Positions 1 through 5,640 of a stretch of 7,291 nt of DNA are shown in pieces. A program made the translations under genes and the position numbers. Below the pieces are notes generated by a model. It saw only the letters and a list, made by a program, of their open reading frames with translations, had not been told where the DNA came from and did not search any database. Origin of the DNA: an uncultured Capnocytophaga sp. (lineage in GTDB: Bacteria; Bacteroidota; Bacteroidia; Flavobacteriales; Flavobacteriaceae); NCBI GenBank assembly GCA_915070235.1, contig CAJZFM010000102.1, positions 1 through 7,291 of the forward strand, given 5' to 3'. Position 1 is the first letter of the stretch; the number at the start of each line of letters is the position of its first letter.

Positions 1-30
1 CCATATTTACATCTTAAAAAAGCAAAAAAT

Positions 31-86
31 AAAAGGTAAAAGGTAAAAAGACTTTTCGTGCCATTTTCTATCTTTTACTTTTTACC
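31..86. repeat. Degenerate 7-bp repeat array with inverted arms, after the roadblock-like gene
   Basis: Units of 7 bp in one phase: AAAAGGT at 31 and 38, a variant at 45, three degenerate units, then TTTTACT at 73 and TTTTACC at 80. The arms 34-48 and 73-87 are inverted copies (about 14 of 15 positions), separated by a T/C-rich loop of about 24 nt. It starts 3 bp after the stop codon of the minus-strand gene at 90-503, so its transcript could fold here. It may act as a 3' end structure, but there is no clean U-run after a GC-rich stem, so an intrinsic terminator is not shown. Confidence 0.65.
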
Positions 87-89
87 TGA

Positions 90-503
90 TTAAAAGAAGT
101 CGTCAAGCATGGTACCGAACTCTGCCTTACACTTATAGAGGAGGGCACGAGAGATTCCCACATTGGATTTGGCTCTATCCAAAGCTGTGATAGAGAAGAA
201 CTTACCAAGTGCGGAAATCATCAGCATAAAGGTAATCTTACTGGTCTCTGTAAGGATATAGTCCAGCTCTAAGCCTTTTATAGTGCTATTGGTAATAAGC
301 ACTTGTTTTACCTGATTAACGATGGTCAAGTGAAAGGCTGAGCCTTCTTCTACGATCTTGGAGGTTGTCTCATCGGCTGAGGCTTTGGACAATATACTCC
401 CATCGGTACAACTTAGGATACCATAAAAGAGGAAACCAGGCATATTGTTTTTCATATCCTGGCAGTGGGCATCCAACATCTGCTGTAGTTCTGCTCCTGT
501 CAT
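90..503 (-). CDS. Roadblock/LC7-like small protein (137 aa), function unknown
   Basis: A soluble 137-residue protein with no signal peptide or membrane segment. The order of elements fits a roadblock/LC7 (MglB-like) domain: an N-terminal helix (residues 3-18), a strand pair around PGFLFYGILSCTDGSIL (about 22-38), a helix about 45-68, strands about 70-100 including ITFMLMISALGKFFSITALD, and a C-terminal helix (about 113-133). Proteins of this fold usually act as dimers that bind or regulate small GTPases, but no Ras-like GTPase gene lies in the window, so the partner is unknown. The start is the only reasonable ATG at the N-terminal end, 24 nt downstream of a promoter-like TATCTTCG. It is divergent from glnN. 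The fold assignment rests on pattern reading only; no single catalytic motif supports it. Confidence 0.8.
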   Translation of the reverse strand: MTGAELQQMLDAHCQDMKNNMPGFLFYGILSCTDGSILSKASADETTSKIVEEGSAFHLTIVNQVKQVLITNSTIKGLELDYILTETSKITFMLMISALGKFFSITALDRAKSNVGISRALLYKCKAEFGTMLDDFF

Positions 504-527
504 ATTGCTTAGTTTTTAGATTTGCAG

Positions 528-535
528 CGAAGATA
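528..535 (-). promoter_or_regulatory. Candidate -7 element (TATCTTCG) for the roadblock-like gene
   Basis: Read on the minus strand this is one mismatch from the Bacteroidota consensus TAnnTTTG, and it ends 24 nt before the ATG, close to the 26-nt distance seen at glnN. No convincing TTG/TTTG -33 element lies 19-21 nt upstream. Confidence 0.35.
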
Positions 536-564
536 TGAAATATTTTTTATAGTTAGCCCGTATT

Positions 565-580
565 TAACAAATATTTGTTA
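565..580. promoter_or_regulatory. Perfect 16-bp palindrome, candidate operator
   Basis: TAACAAATATTTGTTA is a perfect dyad in the divergent spacer. It lies about 30 bp upstream of the -7 element of the minus-strand gene and about 64 bp upstream of the plus-strand -33 region of glnN. A second short dyad (GTTAT-CA-ATAAC, 581-592) abuts it. The size suits a dimeric helix-turn-helix regulator, but no regulator is identified and an A/T-rich palindrome can arise by chance. Confidence 0.4.
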
Positions 581-602
581 GTTATCAATAACCGATGAGC
601 AA

Positions 603-664
603 ATAACAAGTAACAAATCCCACTGTAGGATTAATCATTAATCTTTAGTCATTAATCATTATTT
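603..664. repeat. Degenerate 7-bp repeats upstream of glnN
   Basis: Two units ATAACAA/GTAACAA at 603-616, then, shifted by 1 bp in phase, ATTAATC (630), ATTAATC (637), TTTAGTC (644), ATTAATC (651) and ATTATTT (658). Plus-strand stop triplets occur at 632, 639, 646 and 653, so all three frames are closed. The last units overlap the expected -33 region of the glnN promoter. Confidence 0.65.
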
Positions 665-677
665 TTTTGTACTTTTG
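644..677 (+). promoter_or_regulatory. glnN promoter (-7 TACTTTTG at 670-677)
   Basis: TACTTTTG matches the Bacteroidota -7 consensus TAnnTTTG exactly and ends 26 nt before the glnN ATG. The -33 position holds only TTTAG (644-648), 21 nt upstream, which is contributed by the 7-bp repeat array. A transcript would have a leader of about 20 nt with no Shine-Dalgarno site, as is usual in this phylum. Confidence 0.6.
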
Positions 678-703
678 TGCGCTGAAATACTAATCCATAC
701 ATT

Positions 704-2884
704 ATGTTACGCTTTACTGCCTTAGCTGAAGTGCAAAAGAAGCAACCCCTTGAGGTACCTCAGAAGGGACGTGCTTCGGAGCTATTTGCCTGCAATGTAT
801 TCCATGAGGAGGCAATGCGCCAGCGAATGACCCGTGAGGCCTTTGAGAGTGTGATGGCCTCCATACGCAAGGGCTGCAAGATAGACCGCCATGTGGCTGA
901 CCAAGTGGCCATCGCTATGCGTGATTGGGCTATTAGCCGAGGGGCTACTCACTATACCCATTGGTTCCAGCCGCTCACTGGGGGTACGGCCGAAAAGCAT
1001 GATGCTTTCTTTGAGCCCATTGCTGGCAACCGTGCCATAGAGCAGTTCTCTGGTAGCCAATTAGTACAACAGGAGTCCGATGCCTCCAGCTTTCCCAATG
1101 GAGGCATTCGCAATACCTTTGAAGCACGTGGCTATACGGCTTGGGATCCCTCCTCTCCCCCCTTTGTATATGGGTCTGTGCTGTGTATTCCTACGATCTT
1201 TATCGCCTATACAGGAGAGGCTTTGGACAACAAAACACCCCTGCTCAAAGCCTTAACAGCTATTGATAAGGCCGCCACAGAGGTCGCTCGCTACTTTGAC
1301 CCTGAAGTGGAGAGTGTGGCCAACACCTTAGGCTGCGAACAAGAATATTTTCTTATTGACAAGACCTTGGTGGCTACCCGCCCCGACCTACTTATCACTG
1401 GCCGTACGCTGCTGGGTCATGAGGCGGCCAAGGGCCAACAGCTCGAAGACCACTACTTAGGGGCTATTCCCTCCCGCGTGCTATCTTATATGCGCGATCT
1501 GGAACAGGAGTGCCTTATGGTGGGTATCCCTGTCAAGACCCGACATAACGAGGTGGCTCCCAGCCAGTTCGAGGTGGCACCTATCTTCACCGAGGCCAAC
1601 CTTGCCGTGGATCAAAACGCCCTACTGATGCACCTAATGCGCAAGGTAGCCGAGCGACATGGTTTTGCCGTGCTCTTCCACGAAAAACCCTTCGCTGGAG
1701 TCAATGGCTCTGGCAAGCATAACAACTGGTCACTGGTAACCAATACAGGGGTCAATCTACTCTCCCCTGGCAAAACACCCTCTAACAACTTACAGTTCCT
1801 TACCTTCTTCCTCTGTACGATCAAGGCCGTACATAGGTACGAACCGCTTCTGAGGGCTTCTATCGCTTCGGCAACCAACGATTACCGCTTGGGTGCCAAT
1901 GAGGCGCCACCGGCAATTGTCTCTGTCTTCATAGGGGCACTACTGACCCAAGTGCTCGACGGCCTACAACAGGCACAGGGCAAGGACTTTACTCAAAAGG
2001 GTAAGGACGATCTAAGGCTCAATGTAGTGGGCAAGATCCCTGACCTATTCCTTGATACTACCGACCGCAACCGTACCTCGCCTTTTGCTTTTACTGGTAA
2101 CAAGTTTGAGTTCCGCGCCGTGGGTTCCAATGCCAACTGTGGCAAGCCCATGATGGTGCTTAACACCATGGTGGCCAAGCAGCTGACCGACTTCAAGCGG
2201 GAGGTAGATGCACTGCTTAAGGCAGGGAATAAGAAAGTGAAGAAGGAAGATGCGATCCTCAAGGTACTACAGGGCTATGCCCAGAGTATCAAGCCAATCC
2301 TCTTTGAGGGGGACGGTTATAGCAAGGCTTGGGAAGAAGAAGCTAAGGCACGTGGCTTGAGCAATCACAAGACAACCCCCGATGCACTCAAAGAGAATAT
2401 CACCGAAAAGGCGATCGCCCTCTTTACCGAAATGCAGGTACTCAGCCCTGTAGAACTACACGCTCGCTACGATATTGCCTTGGAAGAGTATATCAAGACT
2501 GTACAGATAGAAGCACGTGTATTGGGCGATATTGCTCGTAACCATATCGTCCCTACAGCCGTACGCTACCAAAATATCTTGATAGAGAATGTCAAGGGAC
2601 TTAAGGAGATTTTTGGCGAACACTTCCAAGAAGTAGCCTACGAACAGTTAGACCTTATAGAGCATATCTCCGAACATATCAAGGGTATCCATAGCAAGGT
2701 GTCCCAAATGGTAGAGGCACGTAAGCGCATCAACAAACTCACTGATTTAGAAGCGAAAGCTCAGGCTTATTGCCAAGAGATTAAGCCCTTCTTTGAGCAA
2801 ATCCGCCGCCATTGCGACAAATTAGAGCTCATGGTAGATGATGAGCTTTGGACTATGACCAAGTATAGAGAACTCCTTTTTTAA
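704..2884 (+). CDS. glnN: Glutamine synthetase, type III (GlnN)
   Basis: Joins ammonium to glutamate with ATP to form glutamine in the cytoplasm; type III enzymes are large (about 730 residues) and dodecameric, and 726 residues is full length. Visible signatures: THYTHWFQPLTGGTAEKHD (residues 82-100) in the N-terminal part; metal-binding acidic residues in EQEYF (212-216) and NEVAPSQFEVAP (282-293); NGSGKHNNWS (334-343), the type III form of the ATP/glutamate-site motif; and FEFRAVGSNAN (468-478). The C-terminal region (about 560-726) is the long helical extension typical of the class. The start MLRFTALAE aligns with family N termini and follows the promoter at an expected distance. No PII or amt gene is nearby, so nitrogen control cannot be read here. 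nadK follows on the same strand. No frameshift or missing catalytic residue was seen. Confidence 0.97.
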   Translation: MLRFTALAEVQKKQPLEVPQKGRASELFACNVFHEEAMRQRMTREAFESVMASIRKGCKIDRHVADQVAIAMRDWAISRGATHYTHWFQPLTGGTAEKHDAFFEPIAGNRAIEQFSGSQLVQQESDASSFPNGGIRNTFEARGYTAWDPSSPPFVYGSVLCIPTIFIAYTGEALDNKTPLLKALTAIDKAATEVARYFDPEVESVANTLGCEQEYFLIDKTLVATRPDLLITGRTLLGHEAAKGQQLEDHYLGAIPSRVLSYMRDLEQECLMVGIPVKTRHNEVAPSQFEVAPIFTEANLAVDQNALLMHLMRKVAERHGFAVLFHEKPFAGVNGSGKHNNWSLVTNTGVNLLSPGKTPSNNLQFLTFFLCTIKAVHRYEPLLRASIASATNDYRLGANEAPPAIVSVFIGALLTQVLDGLQQAQGKDFTQKGKDDLRLNVVGKIPDLFLDTTDRNRTSPFAFTGNKFEFRAVGSNANCGKPMMVLNTMVAKQLTDFKREVDALLKAGNKKVKKEDAILKVLQGYAQSIKPILFEGDGYSKAWEEEAKARGLSNHKTTPDALKENITEKAIALFTEMQVLSPVELHARYDIALEEYIKTVQIEARVLGDIARNHIVPTAVRYQNILIENVKGLKEIFGEHFQEVAYEQLDLIEHISEHIKGIHSKVSQMVEARKRINKLTDLEAKAQAYCQEIKPFFEQIRRHCDKLELMVDDELWTMTKYRELLF

Positions 2885-2945
2885 GTGATAAGTGAAAAGT
2901 GAATAACAAAGTTCACTATTCACTGTTCACTGTTCACTGTTCACT
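2883..2945. repeat. Nine-unit 7-bp repeat array between glnN and nadK, inverted arms
   Basis: Exactly nine contiguous 7-bp units: AAGTGAT, AAGTGAA, AAGTGAA, TAACAAA, GTTCACT, ATTCACT, then GTTCACT three times. The left units are reverse complements of the right ones. 2891-2903 pairs with 2912-2924 at 12 of 13 positions around an 8-nt loop, and other registers are possible. The array starts inside the glnN stop codon and ends 6 bp before the nadK ATG. There is no T-run after the main stem, so termination is not evident. Every unit has TGA or TAA on one strand. Confidence 0.85.
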
Positions 2946-2951
2946 TTTGTT

Positions 2952-3833
2952 ATGAAGTTTGCATTATATTCACAGAAATACAAGGCGGCGTATCAGCCGC
3001 TGCTGGCAGCTATCTTTGCAGAGCTGTCAGCACACAAAGACCAAATTGTGGTAGAGGCCGACCTATGGCGCTGCTATAAGGGACAACTCACCGAGGAGCT
3101 GAGCGTACAGACTTTCCGCTCTGTGGCCGATCTGCCGCCCGATACCGACCTTATGCTTACCATAGGGGGCGACGGTACCATTCTCTGGGCAATGACTTAT
3201 ATACAGCACCTGCAAATCCCTATATTGGGTATCAATGCAGGGCGCTTGGGCTTTTTGGCCACGATATCGGAGGGGGAAATCGCCAGCATGTTTGCCCAAA
3301 TCCGTGCAGGACAATATACGGTTGAAAAGCGCAGTGTTCTACAGATTACTGACAGCGATGGTACGCCTATCTCGCCGCTGAACTTTGCCCTGAATGAGGT
3401 TACTGTGATTCGGCAGAACTCCACTGCGATGATTACTGTGGAGGCCTACCTCAATGGCAAGTACCTGACCTCCTACTGGGCTGATGGGCTGATTATCTCC
3501 ACCCCTACGGGCTCCACAGGTTATTCGCTTAGCTGTGGGGGGCCGGTAATCATGCCGCACTCCAAGACCTTAGTACTCACCCCTATTGCCCCACATAACC
3601 TCAATGCGCGACCGCTGATTATCCCCGATGATACCGAGATTACCCTCCAGATATACAACCGCGAAGGCTGCTACTTGGCTACCTACGATGCCCGTTCCTG
3701 TATCCTTCCTTGTAAGACAGCTGTAAAAATCAACTTAGCACCCTTTACCTTAGGCACTATCTGTCTTGAGGATAACGATTTCTTTAAGACTCTTAGGCAT
3801 AAACTGCTTTGGGGAGAAGACAAACGGAATTAG
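2952..3833 (+). CDS. nadK: NAD kinase (ATP-NAD kinase)
   Basis: Phosphorylates NAD to NADP in the cytoplasm and so sets the supply of NADPH. At 293 residues it is the usual length. The family motifs are all present: GGDGT at residues 72-76, INAGRLGFLA (94-103), the NE pair at 148-149 in the NAD-binding region, ADG (177-179), and STPTGSTGYSLS (183-194), the conserved glycine-rich segment. LTPIAPHNLNARPL (209-222) is also typical. The C terminus ends in a basic, aromatic LRHKLLWGEDKRN-type tail common in Bacteroidota homologues. The ATG directly follows the 7-bp array; no TAnnTTTG element with a usable spacing lies in the 67-bp gap, so co-transcription with glnN is likely. It converges with the PIN gene, leaving 3 bp between stops. 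Confidence 0.96.
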   Translation: MKFALYSQKYKAAYQPLLAAIFAELSAHKDQIVVEADLWRCYKGQLTEELSVQTFRSVADLPPDTDLMLTIGGDGTILWAMTYIQHLQIPILGINAGRLGFLATISEGEIASMFAQIRAGQYTVEKRSVLQITDSDGTPISPLNFALNEVTVIRQNSTAMITVEAYLNGKYLTSYWADGLIISTPTGSTGYSLSCGGPVIMPHSKTLVLTPIAPHNLNARPLIIPDDTEITLQIYNREGCYLATYDARSCILPCKTAVKINLAPFTLGTICLEDNDFFKTLRHKLLWGEDKRN

Positions 3834-3836
3834 TGA

Positions 3837-4274
3837 CTATCTGGGGTTATGTATAACCATAGCGCCTTGTGCTTGATAGTCAGGGAACTTATCATCACAA
3901 GAGATAAGAGGCATTTCCTCCACTATAGCATGGGCTATAATCGCCAGATCATTCGGGTCGTTATGCTTGGGAATAAACTCCAAACGCCCCGCTATAAAAG
4001 CATGCCGCTGCTCAAAGGGGAGGATTTTTACCATGGGAATTTGCTTTAGAATTTGGTTCATAAGTTTCTCTCCTGTGTTATAGTCCTCATGCTGGTAATC
4101 TATTCCTTCTATCTTCTTTTTCCGATATAATTGTGCTATTTCTAACAATGAGATTGTACTGGCATAGAAGGTATTATCACTTGCCTTTAATATTTCTCTC
4201 ACATTATCCCTGATTTCATTCTTTCTCCCCTGAAATAGGATAAGTACAATGTTGGTATCTAAGAAATATTTCAT
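3837..4274 (-). CDS. PIN-domain protein, probable VapC-like toxin
   Basis: A 145-residue PIN-domain protein, the usual size of VapC-type ribonuclease toxins. The acidic active-site pattern is complete: D6 in FLDTNI at the first strand, E45 in SLLEIAQL, D106 and D109 in HNDPNDLAIIAHA, and D127 in LISCDDKF. Such enzymes cut RNA in the presence of Mg2+ or Mn2+, often tRNA or rRNA; the target here cannot be read. The start codon overlaps the stop of the upstream 104-residue gene (ATGA), a sign of translational coupling and the normal antitoxin-toxin order. It is convergent with nadK with almost no space, so transcripts from the two sides probably overlap. The DNA of this pair looks richer in A and T than glnN and nadK, which fits acquired DNA. 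The symbol vapC is withheld because the partner is not a recognised VapB. Confidence 0.85.
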   Translation of the reverse strand: MKYFLDTNIVLILFQGRKNEIRDNVREILKASDNTFYASTISLLEIAQLYRKKKIEGIDYQHEDYNTGEKLMNQILKQIPMVKILPFEQRHAFIAGRLEFIPKHNDPNDLAIIAHAIVEEMPLISCDDKFPDYQAQGAMVIHNPR

Positions 4275-4585
4275 AGCTCTTCCTCTTGTAATAGTCTTGT
4301 CATCATATTAGAACCATATACCAAATCCTCATCTAAAACCCTTATTAACGGTTTTTCAGCTAATTCTTCCGCTACATCCCAAAGTGTCTTTTTCTTCTCC
4401 ACATTTTCTTCTGTGGAGTTATCTTCTATTATTTTCTCTCTATATACAGGCGGATTTTTTGCTATCTCTTTAGCATAATCTAAGAGAGATTTCTTCTCTG
4501 TACTTATTTCTTCTACAGGTGCAACAAAGGCAGCCTTTTTAGGCTTCTTTGCTGTCTTTTTAGGTTTTTCTACTATAGTGGGCAT
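4271..4585 (-). CDS. Probable antitoxin partner of the PIN protein (104 aa), unrecognised family
   Basis: A small charged protein directly upstream of the PIN gene and overlapping it by 4 bp, so by position it is the antitoxin. No AbrB, ribbon-helix-helix, Phd or Xre pattern is visible. The N terminus (residues 7-19) is a lysine/alanine/proline run (KPKKTAKKPKKAA), probably disordered and possibly nucleic-acid binding. Two copies of one motif follow: KKSLLDYAKEIAKNP (31-45) and KKTLWDVAEELAEKP (65-79), spaced by 34 residues. The C terminus (about 83-104) is acidic and amphipathic and ends QEEEL, the kind of segment that often wraps a toxin. The ATG is the only one near the N terminus and lies about 51 nt downstream of a perfect -7 element. 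The antitoxin role is inferred from context, not from homology. Confidence 0.7.
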   Translation of the reverse strand: MPTIVEKPKKTAKKPKKAAFVAPVEEISTEKKSLLDYAKEIAKNPPVYREKIIEDNSTEENVEKKKTLWDVAEELAEKPLIRVLDEDLVYGSNMMTRLLQEEEL

Positions 4586-4591
4586 GGTGAT

Positions 4592-4619
4592 AGTTTTGAG
4601 TTATGAGTTTTGAATTTTG
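4592..4619. repeat. Four 7-bp repeats in the leader of the TA-like pair
   Basis: Plus-strand units AGTTTTG, AGTTATG, AGTTTTG and AATTTTG are contiguous; on the coding (minus) strand they read as CAAAACT-type units. They lie between the promoter and the ATG, so they would be in the 5' leader of the mRNA. TGA occurs on the plus strand at 4597, 4604, 4611 and 4618, covering all three frames antisense to the pair. Confidence 0.7.
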
Positions 4620-4636
4620 AGTCCTCTATCGCTCTG

Positions 4637-4644
4637 CAAAGATA
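4637..4644 (-). promoter_or_regulatory. -7 promoter element (TATCTTTG) of the TA-like pair
   Basis: Minus-strand TATCTTTG matches TAnnTTTG exactly and would give a leader of about 45 nt. The only upstream TTG is 14 nt away, too short for the usual 19-21, so the -33 element is uncertain; the upstream flank is the large 7-bp array. Confidence 0.55.
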
Positions 4645-4655
4645 CGAAAAAATAA

Positions 4656-4746
4656 TGACAAGTGACGAGTGACGAGTGAGTAATAACACAAACGACAAAT
4701 GACTAATAACAAATGATTTATCACTTGTCATTAGTCATTAGTCGTT
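4656..4746. repeat. Thirteen-unit 7-bp repeat array forming a long hairpin
   Basis: Thirteen contiguous units in one phase: TGACAAG, TGACGAG twice, TGAGTAA, TAACACA, AACGACA, AATGACT, AATAACA, AATGATT, TATCACT, TGTCATT, AGTCATT, AGTCGTT. Positions 4691-4716 and 4721-4746 pair at 23 of 26 positions around a 4-nt loop (TTTA). Two of the three mismatches become G-U pairs in a minus-strand transcript, so the fold is stronger in RNA of the beta-barrel gene that ends at 4764. There is no T-run directly after the hairpin in that direction; the nearest one lies about 35 nt further on. Confidence 0.85.
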
Positions 4747-4763
4747 AATTATGCCGTTCTTTC

Positions 4764-5537
4764 TTAGAAAGTAAAGCCTATCTTAAGGGTTGGTGCAGCC
4801 AAAACACTGAAGTTATGGTTGTCGGCAGAGCGACTTCCTACGTTAGGTTGTGGCTTAATGGTGTGTACCCCATAGGTATAAGCAAGCGGATCTATTTGTA
4901 CGCCTACAAAGAAGGTGTTTTCTACTAAGTAGTAGTCAGCTCCTACGGTAGCTCCTACACGTAGGTTGAAAGCCTCTGCTTGAGAGTAAGCCTCCTCATA
5001 GTTGGCAGCACTATTTACATAAGCGAAGCCTACACGTGGCCCTACATACCATACAAAATTTTGGTTGCTTTTGGCATGGAAGTAGCGATCTGCACCTAAG
5101 GATACTACAGCTCCTAAGGAATGAGACGAAGGCACTGTAGCGTATTCTGGTACTACTGTACCTACTCCTGTTTTCTTGCTATAACCAGGATTTTTGGTAA
5201 AGCTGAATCCTGCGGAAAAGTTCAGTTTCCAAGTGTCGGAAAAGAACCAGTTACCATCCACCCCTACAAGTGCATTTTTCTCTGTCCAGTTAGCCACAGG
5301 AGCAGCCACTCCATGTGAAAGAGCAGGTGCAGGTGCAGGCGCTGTAAGGTAGTTATTATAGCTAAGAGTAGCAGCAAGGCTTACCTTGTTCTTAAGTGGA
5401 GAACTTACCGCTTCCTCTGTTGTAGGCTCAGTAGGCTGAGCGGTTGTAGAGGTAGGCTCTGTGGTTTGCTCTTGTGCTTGTGCATAGGACCATAAAGTAG
5501 GAAGAAGGGCGATAGCTAAAAGTTTTGTTATTTTCAT
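4764..5537 (-). CDS. Small outer-membrane beta-barrel protein (257 aa)
   Basis: The N terminus is a signal peptide: MKITK, a hydrophobic core LLAIALLPTLW, and a likely cleavage after AQA (residue 21). A low-complexity linker of T, E and P follows (about 25-42, with TEPT twice). From about residue 50 the sequence alternates polar and hydrophobic residues in short strands (KVSLAATLSY, GVDGNWFFS, KLNFSAGFSF, LGAVVSLGAD, WYVGPRVGFAY, LRVGATVGADYY, FFVGVQID) and ends in KIGFTF with a C-terminal aromatic residue, the usual signal for barrel insertion. This suggests a barrel of about eight strands, resembling the BT1926-type/OmpA-like small barrels of Bacteroidota. Substrate or role is unknown. APAPAPA (67-72 region) comes from a short run of GGTGCA hexamers. 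It lies 103 bp downstream of the lipoprotein gene with a folded leader between them; no clear promoter of its own was seen. Confidence 0.85.
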   Translation of the reverse strand: MKITKLLAIALLPTLWSYAQAQEQTTEPTSTTAQPTEPTTEEAVSSPLKNKVSLAATLSYNNYLTAPAPAPALSHGVAAPVANWTEKNALVGVDGNWFFSDTWKLNFSAGFSFTKNPGYSKKTGVGTVVPEYATVPSSHSLGAVVSLGADRYFHAKSNQNFVWYVGPRVGFAYVNSAANYEEAYSQAEAFNLRVGATVGADYYLVENTFFVGVQIDPLAYTYGVHTIKPQPNVGSRSADNHNFSVLAAPTLKIGFTF

Positions 5538-5559
5538 CTGTACTTTTTTTAAGATTAGA

Positions 5560-5613
5560 TAATAACAGAAAGTGACTCCTGAAAGTGGTGAGGAAGCCCA
5601 CTTTCTGTTATTA
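5560..5613 (-). other. 15-bp perfect inverted repeat in the leader of the beta-barrel gene
   Basis: 5560-5574 and 5599-5613 are perfect inverted copies (TAATAACAGAAAGTG / CACTTTCTGTTATTA) separated by 24 nt. In the minus-strand transcript the hairpin ends 22 nt before the barrel gene ATG and is followed by an A-rich leader, not by a U-run, so an intrinsic terminator is unlikely. The inner segment 5581-5588 can replace the distal arm by pairing with 5598-5605 (8 bp), and another GAAAGTGGGG lies next to the lipoprotein stop (5631-5640). An mRNA processing, stability or attenuation role is possible. Confidence 0.7.
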
Positions 5614-5640
5614 AAATTCCTTTAATTATTCCCCACTTTC

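Noticed and set aside
782..1060. Minus-strand open frame inside glnN
   Set aside because: It lies fully within a strong, full-length glnN and has no recognisable domain or signals; same for the frames at 1612-1878 and 1993-2262.
2883..2945. Array as a CRISPR
   Set aside because: Units are 7 bp and directly adjacent, with no spacers and no cas genes.
2942..2949. CACTTTTG as a -7 element for nadK
   Set aside because: It has a mismatch at a key base and ends only 2 bp before the ATG.
3849..4049. Plus-strand open frame after nadK
   Set aside because: It is antisense to the PIN gene, whose active-site pattern is complete; it has no promoter and no recognised product.
5316..5345. GGTGCA hexamer run as a phase-variable repeat
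   Set aside because: It is short and in frame (6 bp units), encoding an Ala-Pro run within the linker; length change would not cause a frameshift.
5572..5581. AGGAGT-like Shine-Dalgarno on the minus strand before the barrel gene
   Set aside because: It lies nearly 40 nt from the ATG and inside the hairpin region, and Bacteroidota rarely use such sites.
5560..5613. 15-bp inverted repeats as ends of a small mobile element
   Set aside because: Only 24 bp lie between them, no target-site duplication was seen, and an RNA hairpin explains them better.
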